From: Methylobacterium sp.
GTDB taxonomy: Bacteria > Pseudomonadota > Alphaproteobacteria > Rhizobiales > Beijerinckiaceae
NCBI RefSeq assembly: GCF_019750675.1
Contig: NZ_JAIEOF010000383.1
Location: 1 to 34,120 of the forward strand
DNA length: 34,120 nucleotides
Direction: 5' to 3'
Positions 15,386 through 23,862 of this stretch are shown piece after piece; position 1 is the first letter of the stretch, and every line of letters starts with the position of its first letter. Position numbers and translations under genes: made by a program. The notes under the pieces were generated by a model. The model made no database searches. It was not told the origin of the DNA and saw nothing but the letters and a program-made list of their open reading frames with translations.

Positions 15386-17560
15386 TCAGAGCCGAAACCG
15401 GCCGGATGCCCGCGAGAGGTTGGGGTTGTAGTAGGGGTCCGACCTCAACTGGCTCTCCCAGCGGGTCTTCATGACGCGCACCTCGCCCTCGAACCGCGCG
15501 CGTTTCTCGGGCGTGTCCTCCGGGCCGCGACTCTTCGATTCATGGTGGATCAGCACCGCGTGCGGGGTCCAGACGTTGCGGTATCCGGCCGCACGCAGGC
15601 GCAGACAGAGATCGACGTCGTTGAAGGCGACGGCGAGATGGTCCGCGTCGAAGCCGCCGCAGGCGGCGAACAGCGTCGCCCGCACCGCGAGGCACGCCCC
15701 GGTCACGGCCGAGACCTCCTGCGTCAGCACCATGCGGGCGAAGTAGCCCGGCTCGGATTCGGGAATGCCGGGATGGCTGTGGCCCGCGACCCCGCCGATG
15801 CCGAGAATGATGCCCCCGTGCTGAAGTGTCCGGTCGGGGTAGAGGAGCTTGGCGCCCACGGCCCCGATCCCGGGATCGAGGGCGATCGAGACCATTTCCC
15901 GCAGCCAGCCGGGCGCGATCACCTCGACGTCGTTGTTCAGGAAAAGCAGGACGCTCCCCCGTGCCGACGCGGCGCCCCGGTTCGAGAGGGCGGAGAAGTT
16001 GAAGGGCCCCGGCACCGGGACGACGCGGACCCGGGGGTCCGCCGCGTGGCGGGCGAACAGCGCGCGGGTCGCCGCCTCGCGGCTGTCGTTGTCGATGACG
16101 ACGACCTCGATCGCCGGGTAATCGGTGCCCGAGAGCAAGCCCGCGAGGGCCAGGCCCAGCAGGTCCGCGCGGTCCCGCGTCGGGATGATCACCGAGACCA
16201 GGGGCGCCGGATCGGGCAGGGGCCGCATCAGACGGTTGAAGCCGAGGGGCCCCCGCTCCGCCCGCGCGCCGGAGGGTGCGGCGATTTCCGCCAGCGCCCG
16301 CAACCGGGCATCCTCGGTGCGTGCCAGGGCCCGGTCCGAGAAGGTGCCGGAGCCGCCCGCCGCGCGCCAGTGATAGAGCACCCGCGGGATGTGGCGGACG
16401 CGGCCCGCGTCGAGGCCGGCGGTGAGCCGCAGCAGCAGATCGTGGTCCTGGCTGCCCTCGAAGCCGGGGCGCAGGCCGCCGGCCGCGCGCACGGCCTCGG
16501 CGCGCACCACCGTCAGGTGATTGACGTAGTTCTGCCCGTAGAGGAGTTCGCGGTCGAAATCGGACTTGAAATGCGGCTCGAAGCGGCGCCCACGGCCATC
16601 GATCTTGTCCTCGTCGCTGTAGATCAGCACGAGGTCCGGGTCCGAGCGGATCGCGGCGGCGACGTGGTAGAGCGCGCCCTCGGCCAGCACGTCGTCGTGG
16701 TCGAGGAAGGCGACGAAGCGCCCCCGCGCCTCGGCCAGCGCATCGTTCGTCGCGCGGGCGATGTGGCCGTTCTGCGGCCGGCGCTGCACGTGGATGCGCG
16801 GCTCCGCGCCGGCATGCCGGGCCAGCAGCCGCGGGATCGCCGGGTCGGTGGAGGCATCGTCGACGATGCGGAGTTCCCAACGCGGATAGATCTGGCCGCG
16901 CACCGACCGGATCGCCGCCTCGAGGACGCGCGGGTCGGGGTCGTGGACCGGCATCACCACCGAGATCAGCGGCGCGGTCTCGGCCCAGGCAGCGACCTCG
17001 TCCCGCATGCGCCGGCGATCCGGGTCCGACAGGGTGTCGAACCGGGCGATCCAGGCCGCATAGCCCGTCTCGGCACGGTGTTCGAGGGCGCGCAGGAGCA
17101 GGGCACGACCCCGGACCTTGAGGCCGAGGGCGCGCCAGTACACCGCCCGCGCCGCCAGGGGCGGGTCCCGGCGCAGGGCCCCCGCCACAAGGGCGATCCG
17201 GCCGCGGCGCCGGACCGTGAAGGCGGTGAGCCGGAACGGCACCTCGCGGGACAGGGGTGACAGGCGCAAGGACCGCACGCCCTCGGGAAACCGGCCCGTC
17301 CAGACGAAATCGTCGCCCCCCGCCGGCGCCTCCGCGAGGGCGACCGGTTCCGGCGTGCCGTCCGGCCCCGCGATGATCGCACCGAGCACCAGGCGGGCGA
17401 CGCCGGCACTGCCCGCGTCGCGGAACCGGATCGTCGCCCAGACGCCGCCGAGGCCGGCATCCGCCACGTCGAGGGTCAGGCCGCCGCCCTCCGCCACGAA
17501 GGCGCGCGCGCGCGGAGCACCGCCCCGCCGCGGAAGGGAGGCCACCGGGGCGGCGTCCAT
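15386..17560 (-). CDS. Two-domain GT2 glycosyltransferase (RfbC/WcaA-like)
   Basis: A 724-residue protein with two GT-A fold family 2 domains, of the kind that add successive sugars to a surface polysaccharide or O-antigen-like glycan on the cytoplasmic side. Residues 1-190 form a beta-rich N-terminal domain and a linker of unknown role. The first GT2 (about 196-430) has SVVMPVHDPD, VDDAST and the metal motif DHDDV near 287. The second (about 450-690) has SVIIPTRDRAD, DNDS, NNDVEV near 542 and a DVDLCLRLRAAGYR acceptor-side motif. Both metal motifs are intact, so both domains may be active. The ATG at 17560 is two bases after the TGA of the upstream gene, so translation is probably coupled; the frame stays open farther upstream only as an overlap with that gene. 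Confidence 0.9.
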   Translation of the reverse strand: MDAAPVASLPRRGGAPRARAFVAEGGGLTLDVADAGLGGVWATIRFRDAGSAGVARLVLGAIIAGPDGTPEPVALAEAPAGGDDFVWTGRFPEGVRSLRLSPLSREVPFRLTAFTVRRRGRIALVAGALRRDPPLAARAVYWRALGLKVRGRALLLRALEHRAETGYAAWIARFDTLSDPDRRRMRDEVAAWAETAPLISVVMPVHDPDPRVLEAAIRSVRGQIYPRWELRIVDDASTDPAIPRLLARHAGAEPRIHVQRRPQNGHIARATNDALAEARGRFVAFLDHDDVLAEGALYHVAAAIRSDPDLVLIYSDEDKIDGRGRRFEPHFKSDFDRELLYGQNYVNHLTVVRAEAVRAAGGLRPGFEGSQDHDLLLRLTAGLDAGRVRHIPRVLYHWRAAGGSGTFSDRALARTEDARLRALAEIAAPSGARAERGPLGFNRLMRPLPDPAPLVSVIIPTRDRADLLGLALAGLLSGTDYPAIEVVVIDNDSREAATRALFARHAADPRVRVVPVPGPFNFSALSNRGAASARGSVLLFLNNDVEVIAPGWLREMVSIALDPGIGAVGAKLLYPDRTLQHGGIILGIGGVAGHSHPGIPESEPGYFARMVLTQEVSAVTGACLAVRATLFAACGGFDADHLAVAFNDVDLCLRLRAAGYRNVWTPHAVLIHHESKSRGPEDTPEKRARFEGEVRVMKTRWESQLRSDPYYNPNLSRASGRFRL

Positions 17561-17562
17561 GC

Positions 17563-18609
17563 TCAGGCGTTCCAGCCCTTCGAGACCGCGTCGCGCACCG
17601 CGCCCGCCATGGCGACGTCGAACACCAGCATCTCCTCGGCGGCTTTCAGGGTCCGCAGGCGGGCGGCGAGTTCCAGCGCCTCGGCGGGGATCGGGGCCGG
17701 AACCGGCACCTGCGCGTCGATGCCGAGGCGATCGAGGAGGGTGGCGGCGAAGGCTTCGAAGTAGTCGCGGTGGCCGACGATGCCCATGCGGGCCAGGACC
17801 TCGATGGCCACGATGGAATGGCCCGGCATCAGGCGGTCGTCCGGCAGCTTGGTGCTGAACTGCCGGGTGAGGGGGTTGTAGAGCATGCGGTAGGCCGTTT
17901 CCGGCAGCATGCGGAAGAAGCGCTTCAGGCTCCGGTTGTCCGAGAAGTCGTAGTCGTTGACCGCCTGGACCGCCTCCTTCAGCTGCCCCGCGCGCCAGGC
18001 CTGGGCCGGATCGGCCGTGATGGCGGCGCGCGCCTTCAGCCAGAGCAGGCGGGTCGCCATCTCCACGTAGGGGTCGTGGATCAGGGTCGTGGTGAGGATC
18101 TCGTCGCCCACGAAGGACCCTTCGTAGCGCGGCATCAGGATCAGGCCCGAGAAGAACGACGACGTCATCCACGGGCTCTCGAACAGCACCCGCAGGACCT
18201 CGTCCGAGAGGGTGCCGACCCCGAAATAGCTCTGCTGGAAATGGTCGAACAGCACGGACTGGATCGCGCTGTCGCCGATGATGCTGGTGTCGACCAGAAC
18301 GACCTTGGCCTGGATCAGGTCGGTTCGCGGCGAGCGCCGATAGATCAGCACGTTGGTGTCCGCGTCGTAGAGTTCCACGCGCCGGGCTTGGCTGATCCCC
18401 GGGGCCTGGGCGTCGGTGATCTCGAACACGCACTGGCCGGTGGAATGCCAACCCTGCAGCCGGATCACGTCGTCGACGAGCCAGGCGTCGAGTTCCGCGA
18501 CCCGGCGTCCCTCCAGGGCGACGTAAATCCGGCTGATGGCCACCGGATTGTCCGGCGCGACCCAGCACCGGATCAGCGCTCCGAGATCATGGTCGACGTA
18601 GAATCGCAT
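17563..18609 (-). CDS. Conserved-looking protein of unknown function, coupled to the GT2 gene
   Basis: I do not recognise this 348-residue protein. It has no signal peptide or membrane segment, so it is likely cytoplasmic. The first 95 residues look like a beta-rich domain (LIRCWVAPDNP, VAELDAWLVDD, VFEITD, RVELYDADTNVLIYRR). The middle is alpha/beta with many aromatics (FDHFQQSYFG, SPWMTSSFFSG) and the last 100 residues are mostly helical. The start ATG at 18609 opens the frame after the hairpin-rich leader. Its stop is two bases from the GT2 start, so it probably works in the same glycan pathway. The beta-rich N-terminus may be a counterpart of the GT2's own N-terminal domain, but that is a guess. 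No nucleotide-sugar or sulfotransferase motif could be picked out. Confidence 0.8.
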   Translation of the reverse strand: MRFYVDHDLGALIRCWVAPDNPVAISRIYVALEGRRVAELDAWLVDDVIRLQGWHSTGQCVFEITDAQAPGISQARRVELYDADTNVLIYRRSPRTDLIQAKVVLVDTSIIGDSAIQSVLFDHFQQSYFGVGTLSDEVLRVLFESPWMTSSFFSGLILMPRYEGSFVGDEILTTTLIHDPYVEMATRLLWLKARAAITADPAQAWRAGQLKEAVQAVNDYDFSDNRSLKRFFRMLPETAYRMLYNPLTRQFSTKLPDDRLMPGHSIVAIEVLARMGIVGHRDYFEAFAATLLDRLGIDAQVPVPAPIPAEALELAARLRTLKAAEEMLVFDVAMAGAVRDAVSKGWNA

Positions 18610-18705
18610 TCCTCAACCGATTTTTGCCTCGACCGGAACCTGCCTCGACCGACGCCTGCGCAACGCGCCCGACACGACCGGATCGACGATGTCCGGCGGT
18701 CTATC

Positions 18706-18750
18706 GCGCTTAGGCCGGACGGACCGCCGTGCCGGCCTTAGCGCATTTTT
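18706..18750 (+). terminator. Intrinsic terminator on the plus strand with no gene before it
   Basis: A 13-bp stem with one mismatch (GCGCTTAGGCCGG at 18706-18718, CCGGCCTTAGCGC at 18732-18744) is followed by ATTTTT (T-run 18746-18750). A competing stem pairs CGGCGGTC (18694-18701) with GACCGCCG (18722-18729), and GTCCGGC (18691-18697) can also pair with GCCGGAC (18714-18720). No plus-strand gene lies upstream, only the start of a minus-strand gene at 18609. It may end antisense transcription or a small RNA, or insulate the tRNA. Confidence 0.6.
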
Positions 18751-18838
18751 CATCGCAGTGCAGCGGCATCCGATTCCCGCGCATCCGGGATGCCGAGCAC
18801 CCTTTCGTGCCCGACGCATCTTCGATGCGCGAGGGGCC

Positions 18839-18866
18839 TTGCGCCCCCCCGGACCTCCGGCTATAG
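18839..18866 (+). promoter_or_regulatory. Candidate promoter of the tRNA-Val gene
   Basis: TTGCGC (18839-18844) and CTATAG (18861-18866) are 16 bp apart, and transcription would start about 25 bases before the mature tRNA 5' end. Small GC hairpins precede it (for example CGCATC/GATGCG). Tentative. Confidence 0.35.
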
Positions 18867-18898
18867 CCCCCTTCATCGGCGCCGGACGGCACCGGTGA

Positions 18899-18973
18899 GG
18901 GCGCGTAGCTCAGCGGGAGAGCACTACCTTGACATGGTAGGGGTCACAGGTTCGATCCCTGTCGCGCCCACCA
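18899..18973 (+). tRNA. tRNA-Val (anticodon GAC)
   Basis: A 75-nt cloverleaf including an encoded CCA end. The acceptor stem GGGCGCG (18899-18905) pairs with CGCGCCC (18963-18969), with discriminator A and CCA at 18971-18973. The D-arm reads AGCTCAGCGGGAGAGC. The anticodon stem CTACC/GGTAG holds the loop TTGACAT, with GAC at 18931-18933. The T-arm contains GGTTCGATCCC. It decodes GUC and GUU. It is transcribed alone on the plus strand. Confidence 0.97.
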
Positions 18974-19373
18974 TCCAGCCTGTTCATGTCATCGGACTTC
19001 GTCCGAGACGGGTTGGATAAGCCGGAGATCCTTCGGGTTCAGCGAACCTGGGATCGGTTCGGATCAGGTTCGCAGCGCTCGGCGCAGGACGACCTCCGGT
19101 CCATCTTCACGCTTCACAGCAGCACTTCGGCTCGGCGCCTCCGGTGAGAACCGGGCGGGACACGTCGCGTGTCCGAGTGGCGGAAGTCGGATGCGACCGA
19201 CTCTATCGCAACATTCCTCTCGGCCGGACGAACAGCCGCCGAGTGCCGAGCGCATCGTCGCGGTGCGCGCAGATCTGTGTGGCCGATTCCCGCCGATCAT
19301 GCTTTCTTAACGGTGCAGTAATCGGCTGGGCGATCAGACTATCCATCAACGCCAGCGGCTGGATGGAGATGGC
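18974..19373. other. 400-bp non-coding stretch after tRNA-Val with two inverted repeats
   Basis: No supportable gene. Just after the tRNA a two-layer stem is possible: ATCCAGCC (18973-18980) with GGTTGGAT (19011-19018, one G-T pair), enclosing TCGGAC (18992-18997) with GTCCGA (19001-19006). It lacks a T-run but may be the tRNA trailer structure. Farther on, GCGAACCTG (19042-19050) and CAGGTTCGC (19065-19073) pair perfectly over a 14-nt loop. The rest probably carries the promoter of the PilZ-like gene, which I could not pin down. Confidence 0.4.
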
Positions 19374-19628
19374 ATGACGAGACCGGAGCGCAGGGATGCC
19401 GTTCGCCGGGACAGATTCCAGACCGGTGAGATTTCGGTCGGCGTCGGCGATCCGCCTGTTCATTGCCTGGTGCACAACAGCTCCGTTCAAGGCGCCTTGC
19501 TTCAAGTCACATCGACGGAAGGCATACCGGAGCTGCTGATTCTCAGGATAATCTCCAAGAATTATACCCGACCCTGCGCAGTCGTCCGCAAGACGAAGCA
19601 TATGCTTGGCGTCGTCTTCCTCGAATGA
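19374..19628 (+). CDS. Small PilZ-domain-like protein, 84 residues
   Basis: PilZ domains bind cyclic di-GMP through an RxxxR stretch and a (D/N)xSxxG motif. Here the N-terminus offers R7-DAV-R11 and, 24 residues later, N35-SS-VQ-G40, followed by a beta-strand pattern (ALLQVTS, LLILRII, RPCAVVRK, GVVFLE) of the right length for a minimal PilZ barrel. A GGAG ribosome site stands five bases before the ATG. No membrane segment or partner domain is present, so it would act as a stand-alone c-di-GMP adaptor or a non-binding PilZ relative. It stands alone downstream of the tRNA. The 147 bp after it up to the convergent dehydrogenase gene hold nothing I can name. Confidence 0.72.
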   Translation: MTRPERRDAVRRDRFQTGEISVGVGDPPVHCLVHNSSVQGALLQVTSTEGIPELLILRIISKNYTRPCAVVRKTKHMLGVVFLE

Positions 19629-19775
19629 GGAGGCGCTTTTGGCCAAATAGGCTGAGACGGCCGCCTGTCTGCCGCAGCGCATCCAGCCACCGCAGACCGA
19701 ACCGGGGAACGCCAATCCTGTTTCCGGCCTGATGGCGGCAGCGTGCGGCGGTTCCGGCCCTCCCGTCGCGGTGCG

Positions 19776-20492
19776 TCAGGCGGGAATCCGTGCCCCGTCC
19801 CAGGCGAAGACACGCCCGGTATCCTCCGGCCCGAGACCATCGAGGACCTTCAGCAGGTGGGCGGCGCTGACCGCCGGGCTGAACAGGCCGGGCGCGTCCG
19901 TGTCCGGTCGGAACGGCCGGGACAGGGCCGTCGTCACGGTGCCGGGGTGGAGGCCCACCACGATCGCGCCCGGATGGGTGCGCCTGGCCTCCACGGCGAG
20001 GGTGCGCAGGATCTGATTCAGGGCGGCCTTCGAGGCCCGGTAGGCGTACCAGCCCCCCAGGCGGTTGTCCTCGATCGATCCGACCCGCGCCGAGAGGGCG
20101 GCGAAGCGGCACCGCTCCGCGCGCGGCATCAACGGCAGGAAATGCTTGGCGACCAGGGCGGGGCCGATCGTGTTTACCGCGAACACGGTCGCCATGGCCA
20201 TCGGATCGAGGCTCCGGATCGCCTTCTCGGGCGCGACGCCGTCCCCGTGCAGGAGCCCGCTCGCCACGATCACCAGCCCCACCGGACCGTCGCGGGCCAC
20301 GTTCTCGGCCGCCGCCGCCACCGAGGCCTCGTCGGTCACGTCGACGATACCGGCGCGGGCGGGCGCCGGGGCGGGCGCGCCGGAGCGCGACAGGGCGAAC
20401 ACCGTGCCGTGGGCGCCCCGCGCCACGAGGGCATCGACGAGGGCGCGGCCGATGCCGCCGGAGGCGCCGATCACCACAGCGCTGGTCGTCAT
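19776..20492 (-). CDS. Short-chain dehydrogenase/reductase, C-factor-like
   Basis: A 238-residue classical-size SDR that should oxidise or reduce a small alcohol or carbonyl with NAD(P)H in the cytoplasm. It has the nucleotide motif GASGGIGRA near residue 8, NTIG in the middle, a catalytic serine in ALSARVGS and YRASK as the catalytic Tyr/Lys. The end (GRVFAWDGARIPA) resembles CsgA/C-factor-type SDRs. The ATG at 20492 is chosen because TGGAG stands close before it and the nucleotide motif follows at once; the open frame extends upstream, but that extension (rich in Arg/Pro) lacks protein character. It is divergent from the GT-C membrane protein with a 195-bp gap. Substrate unknown. Confidence 0.88.
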   Translation of the reverse strand: MTTSAVVIGASGGIGRALVDALVARGAHGTVFALSRSGAPAPAPARAGIVDVTDEASVAAAAENVARDGPVGLVIVASGLLHGDGVAPEKAIRSLDPMAMATVFAVNTIGPALVAKHFLPLMPRAERCRFAALSARVGSIEDNRLGGWYAYRASKAALNQILRTLAVEARRTHPGAIVVGLHPGTVTTALSRPFRPDTDAPGLFSPAVSAAHLLKVLDGLGPEDTGRVFAWDGARIPA

Positions 20493-20687
20493 GCGTCTCC
20501 ACCTCGGCTCGGGCAACGATTTGGTACGGCGCGCGGGCGAACCGGCCGCCATGCCCGGCACCAACGCGCGGCAACGGGTTTCGGGCGCGTCGCCAGACGG
20601 CCGCACCGCCCCGTTAAGCTTCTGCTGCGACAATCCCCGTGGGTCGACGGGGCACCGCCCTGCACGCATTGGGGATAAGGGCAGTCG

Positions 20688-22523
20688 GTGATCACGGGCA
20701 ACAGCACCGCGGCGTCATCCGCCCCGTCCGATCGCTCGGCCTTCGACATCCCGGCGATCCTCTGGCTCCTCGTGGGGCTCGGCCTCTGGATGCTCTACCC
20801 CGTTTCGGGATTCCGGGACGTGGTGGGCGGCCTCGTCCTGCCCGACACCGACGACGCCATGCGCCTCGTCCAGGTCCGCGACTTCCTCGCGGGGCAGGGC
20901 TGGTTCGACATGGTCCAGCACCGGCTGATGCCGCCGGGCGGCGCCAGCATGCACTGGTCCCGCCTCGTCGATGCGCCCCTGGCCGGTCTGATCGGCCTCG
21001 CCACGCCCTGGCTCGGCCAGCCCCTGGCGGAGGGGCTCGTGGCGGCCCTCTGGCCCCCGGCCCTGTTCGGCCTCTGCCTCGCGCTCGTGTACCGCGCCGT
21101 CCGCACACGGTACGGCTTCCGCGCCGCCCTGCTGGCACTCTTCACCGCGACTCAGACCGCGAATTTCGGCGGCCTTTTCGCCTTCGGGCGGATCGACCAT
21201 CACAACGTTCAGGCGCTGCTCGTCCTCGCCCTGGCCCTCTGCCTCGCCGATCCGGTGCCCGCTTTCCGCCGGGCGGCGCTCGGCGGCATGGCGGCCGCGA
21301 CCTCCCTGGCCGTCGGCCTCGAAGCGCTGCCCTTCATCGCGATCGCGGGCGTGTTCCTCGTGGGCGACTGGGTCCTGCGGGGCCGGACGGCCCTGCCGGC
21401 CCTGGTCGGGTTCGCCCTCGCGCTGGCCGGCACCAGCCTCGCGCTGTTCGCGGTCCAGACCGCCCCGGCCCTCTGGGGCGTGACGCGCTGCGACGCGCTC
21501 TCGCCGCCCTGGCTCTGGCTCGCCGTCGCGGCCGCCGCCACCGCGCCGGTCGCGGGCTGGCTCGGCGGATTCCTGGCCACGCCGGGCCGCCGCGCCGGTT
21601 TCGCCGCTGCCTGCGGAGCCGTCACGGTGGCGGGGTTCGTACTCCTCGCGCCGCGCTGCCTGTCGGGACCGTTCCAGGACCTTCCGGCCGTTGTCCGCTC
21701 CGAGTGGCTGGAGCGCGTCCTGGAGATGCAGCCCTTCCACCGCCTCGTCCTGACGATGCCGGGAGCGGCCCTCGCGTACGGCGTACCGCCGCTGCTGGCC
21801 GGTCTGGTCGCCGTCCACGCGGCCCTGCGCGGGCGGCCCCCGCTGCGCCGGGCCGCGGCCCTGGCCGCCGCGTTCCTCCTCGCTGGGTTCGTACTGGCGC
21901 AGTTCCAGCTGCGAGGACTCTACATGGCCGGCATCTTCGTCGCCCTGGTGGCCGGGCCCCTGCTCGATCACGCGATCACCATTCTGGGACGGCCCGTCCG
22001 GGCGAGCCGCAAGGTCGCGATCCTCGCCCTGGCCCTCGCGCTGATGCCCCGATCCTGGACGGCCCTGCTCCTGCCCCTGGATCCGGGCGGCGCGTTCCCG
22101 GTGGGCGCGAGCGGCGCGGCGACGCAGACCGGGCCTGCGACTACGCAGGCCTGCGATGCCGGCGGGGTCCTGTCCATCCTCGGTGCCCTGGCCCCCGGCA
22201 CCATCCTGGCACCCGTCGACCTGGGCCCCGCGATCCTGCTCCGGACCCGCCACGGCGTCGTGGCCGCGCCCTATCACCGCGCCATCGCGGGTCTGACCGC
22301 CTCGGAGGAGGGCCTGCACGGCGACGAGGCCGCCCTGAAGCGCGCCCTCGCGGCATCGGGGGCCGACTACCTCGCCCTCTGCGCGGGCACGGGCCCCGAG
22401 TCGCCCGAGGAACGGCCGTTCGCCCGGCAACTCGTGACCGGTGCGGCCTCGCCCGAATGGCTCGAACGGCTGTCCGACCCCGGCGCCCCCCTGGCTGTCT
22501 GGCAGTTCCGCCGGGACGGCTGA
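20688..22523 (+). CDS. Polytopic GT-C-type membrane glycosyltransferase, STT3-like
   Basis: A 611-residue inner-membrane protein with one membrane segment near 22-42, about ten more, and a soluble periplasmic C-terminal domain (about 470-611). After the first segment it reads LPDTDDAMRLVQVRDFLAGQ and then MHWSRLVD. The acidic DTDD in the first loop matches the catalytic D/E position of GT-C enzymes. GRIDHHNVQ near residue 170 resembles the DHH motif of archaeal AglB/STT3 oligosaccharyltransferases. It probably moves a sugar from a polyprenyl carrier to a glycan or protein outside the membrane; the family reading is inference. The GTG start at 20688 has AAGGG six bases upstream. The C-terminal region has two cysteines (near QACDAGG and LALCAG). 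No lipid-linked sugar synthesis genes are adjacent, though other glycosyltransferases lie within 6 kb on both sides. Confidence 0.8.
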   Translation: MITGNSTAASSAPSDRSAFDIPAILWLLVGLGLWMLYPVSGFRDVVGGLVLPDTDDAMRLVQVRDFLAGQGWFDMVQHRLMPPGGASMHWSRLVDAPLAGLIGLATPWLGQPLAEGLVAALWPPALFGLCLALVYRAVRTRYGFRAALLALFTATQTANFGGLFAFGRIDHHNVQALLVLALALCLADPVPAFRRAALGGMAAATSLAVGLEALPFIAIAGVFLVGDWVLRGRTALPALVGFALALAGTSLALFAVQTAPALWGVTRCDALSPPWLWLAVAAAATAPVAGWLGGFLATPGRRAGFAAACGAVTVAGFVLLAPRCLSGPFQDLPAVVRSEWLERVLEMQPFHRLVLTMPGAALAYGVPPLLAGLVAVHAALRGRPPLRRAAALAAAFLLAGFVLAQFQLRGLYMAGIFVALVAGPLLDHAITILGRPVRASRKVAILALALALMPRSWTALLLPLDPGGAFPVGASGAATQTGPATTQACDAGGVLSILGALAPGTILAPVDLGPAILLRTRHGVVAAPYHRAIAGLTASEEGLHGDEAALKRALAASGADYLALCAGTGPESPEERPFARQLVTGAASPEWLERLSDPGAPLAVWQFRRDG

Positions 22524-22588
22524 CCGTCCGCGTCGATGGCCAACACGTGCGGGAAGCACAAGATAATCCTCCATTCGATCAGGTCTCG

Positions 22589-22605
22589 CGGCGGAACGCC
22601 GTTTT
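22589..22605 (+). terminator. Short hairpin with T-run after the GT-C gene
   Basis: CGGCG (22589-22593) and CGCCG (22597-22601) with a GAA loop, followed by TTTT. The stem is short, so it is a weak intrinsic terminator at best. The remainder of the 22524-22829 gap holds no other feature apart from a possible TTGACT -35 element at about 22638. Confidence 0.4.
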
Positions 22606-22829
22606 ACAAGTCGAGATCAATACGGAATGGCATTTCATTGACTTGATGGCCCGACCCAAAGAACAATCGTTTCCGGCGCACCGCTTCCACGACGCCCGGC
22701 GGCGATCCTTCGGTGGGGCGCGGCCGGGCCGGTGTCGCGGCGCGCCGAACTGCCTGCATCCCCCGGGGTGATCTGTCCGTGCACGCGTCGCCGCGCCCGG
22801 GATCGCGCCCGCACGACCGGAGTGTCGCC

Positions 22830-23780
22830 GTGCCCAAAACATCGATCCGCCTGCTCGCCCTCGCTCTGGCGACGCTCACGCCCGCCGCGGCTCGCGCGCA
22901 GGAGCCGGTCGCGGCGCGCCAGGCGGCGGCCAGCCCCCTCGTCAGCACCGCGTGGCTGGAGAAGAACCTCGACGCCAAGGGGTTGCGCATCGTCGAGGTC
23001 AGCGTCGAGCCGGGCCAGTTCGAGCGCGGGCACATCCCCGGAGCCCAGAACGTCGCCTGGCACACCGACCTCGTGGAGACCGTGAGCCGCGACATCGCCG
23101 GGCCGGACAAGTTCGCCGCCCTGGTGCGGCGCCTCGGCATCGACCGCGACACCACCGTGGTGCTCTACGGCGACAACAACAACTGGTTCGCGGCCTGGGG
23201 CGCCTGGGTGTTCGCGCAGTACGGCCTCGTGGACAACGTCAAGCTGCTGGATGGCGGGCGCAAGAAGTGGGAGGCCGAGAAGCGCCCCCTCGACACGCGC
23301 ACCGCGGAGGTGGCGGCCTCGCGCTTCGAGGCGTCCCCGGCCTCGCCGGCCCTGCGCGCACGCCTCTCGGACGTACTGGCCGTCGCCCGCAAGGAGCGGG
23401 ACGAGCAGATCCTCGACATCCGCTCGCCCGACGAGTTCAGCGGCAAGGTGATCGCGCCGGCCGGCGTGCCCGAACTGGCGATCCGCGCCGGCCACATCCC
23501 CGGATCGGTCAACGTACCGTGGGGCAAGGCCGTGAATCCGGACGGGACGATCAAGTCGCCCGCCGAGTTGAAGGCCCTCTACGCGGCGGCCGGCATCGAC
23601 GGAACAAAGCCCGTCATCACCTCCTGCCGCATCGGCGAGCGATCCAGCCATTCCTGGTTCGTGCTCAGTCGCATCCTGGGCTATCCGGTGCGCAACTACG
23701 ACGGCTCCTGGACGGAATACGGCAACACGGTGGGCGTGCCGGTGGTGAACCTCGCCGGCACCGTCTGGGGCGGCAAATGA
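22830..23780 (+). CDS. Exported thiosulfate sulfurtransferase (rhodanese), CysA/SseA type
   Basis: Transfers sulfane sulfur from thiosulfate to an acceptor. This 316-residue protein begins with a signal peptide (IRLLALALATLTPAAARA, then QEP), so it should act in the periplasm. Two rhodanese domains follow: an inactive first (about 40-160; FERGHIPGAQNVAW, LYGDNNNWFAAW) and a catalytic second (about 180-310) with C266 in the loop CRIGERSSHSWFVL. That loop and the following VRNYDGSWTEYGN closely resemble the mycobacterial CysA-type sulfurtransferase as I remember it. I chose the GTG at 22830 because GGAG stands seven bases before it and it opens the signal peptide; the frame is open 39 codons farther up, without protein character. 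The TsuA-like transporter gene follows 82 bp downstream, which supports thiosulfate as substrate. Confidence 0.9.
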   Translation: MPKTSIRLLALALATLTPAAARAQEPVAARQAAASPLVSTAWLEKNLDAKGLRIVEVSVEPGQFERGHIPGAQNVAWHTDLVETVSRDIAGPDKFAALVRRLGIDRDTTVVLYGDNNNWFAAWGAWVFAQYGLVDNVKLLDGGRKKWEAEKRPLDTRTAEVAASRFEASPASPALRARLSDVLAVARKERDEQILDIRSPDEFSGKVIAPAGVPELAIRAGHIPGSVNVPWGKAVNPDGTIKSPAELKALYAAAGIDGTKPVITSCRIGERSSHSWFVLSRILGYPVRNYDGSWTEYGNTVGVPVVNLAGTVWGGK

Positions 23781-23862
23781 GCCCGATGCGCGTGAGCCCG
23801 AGGCAAACGGGCAAGATGCGACCGAGCCCGGCGCCCGCGGACGCCCGCCCGACGGTGCCGCG

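Noticed and set aside
22713..22829. N-terminal extension of the rhodanese from the first ATG
   Set aside because: It has no protein character and would bury the signal peptide; the GTG at 22830 has a well-placed GGAG.
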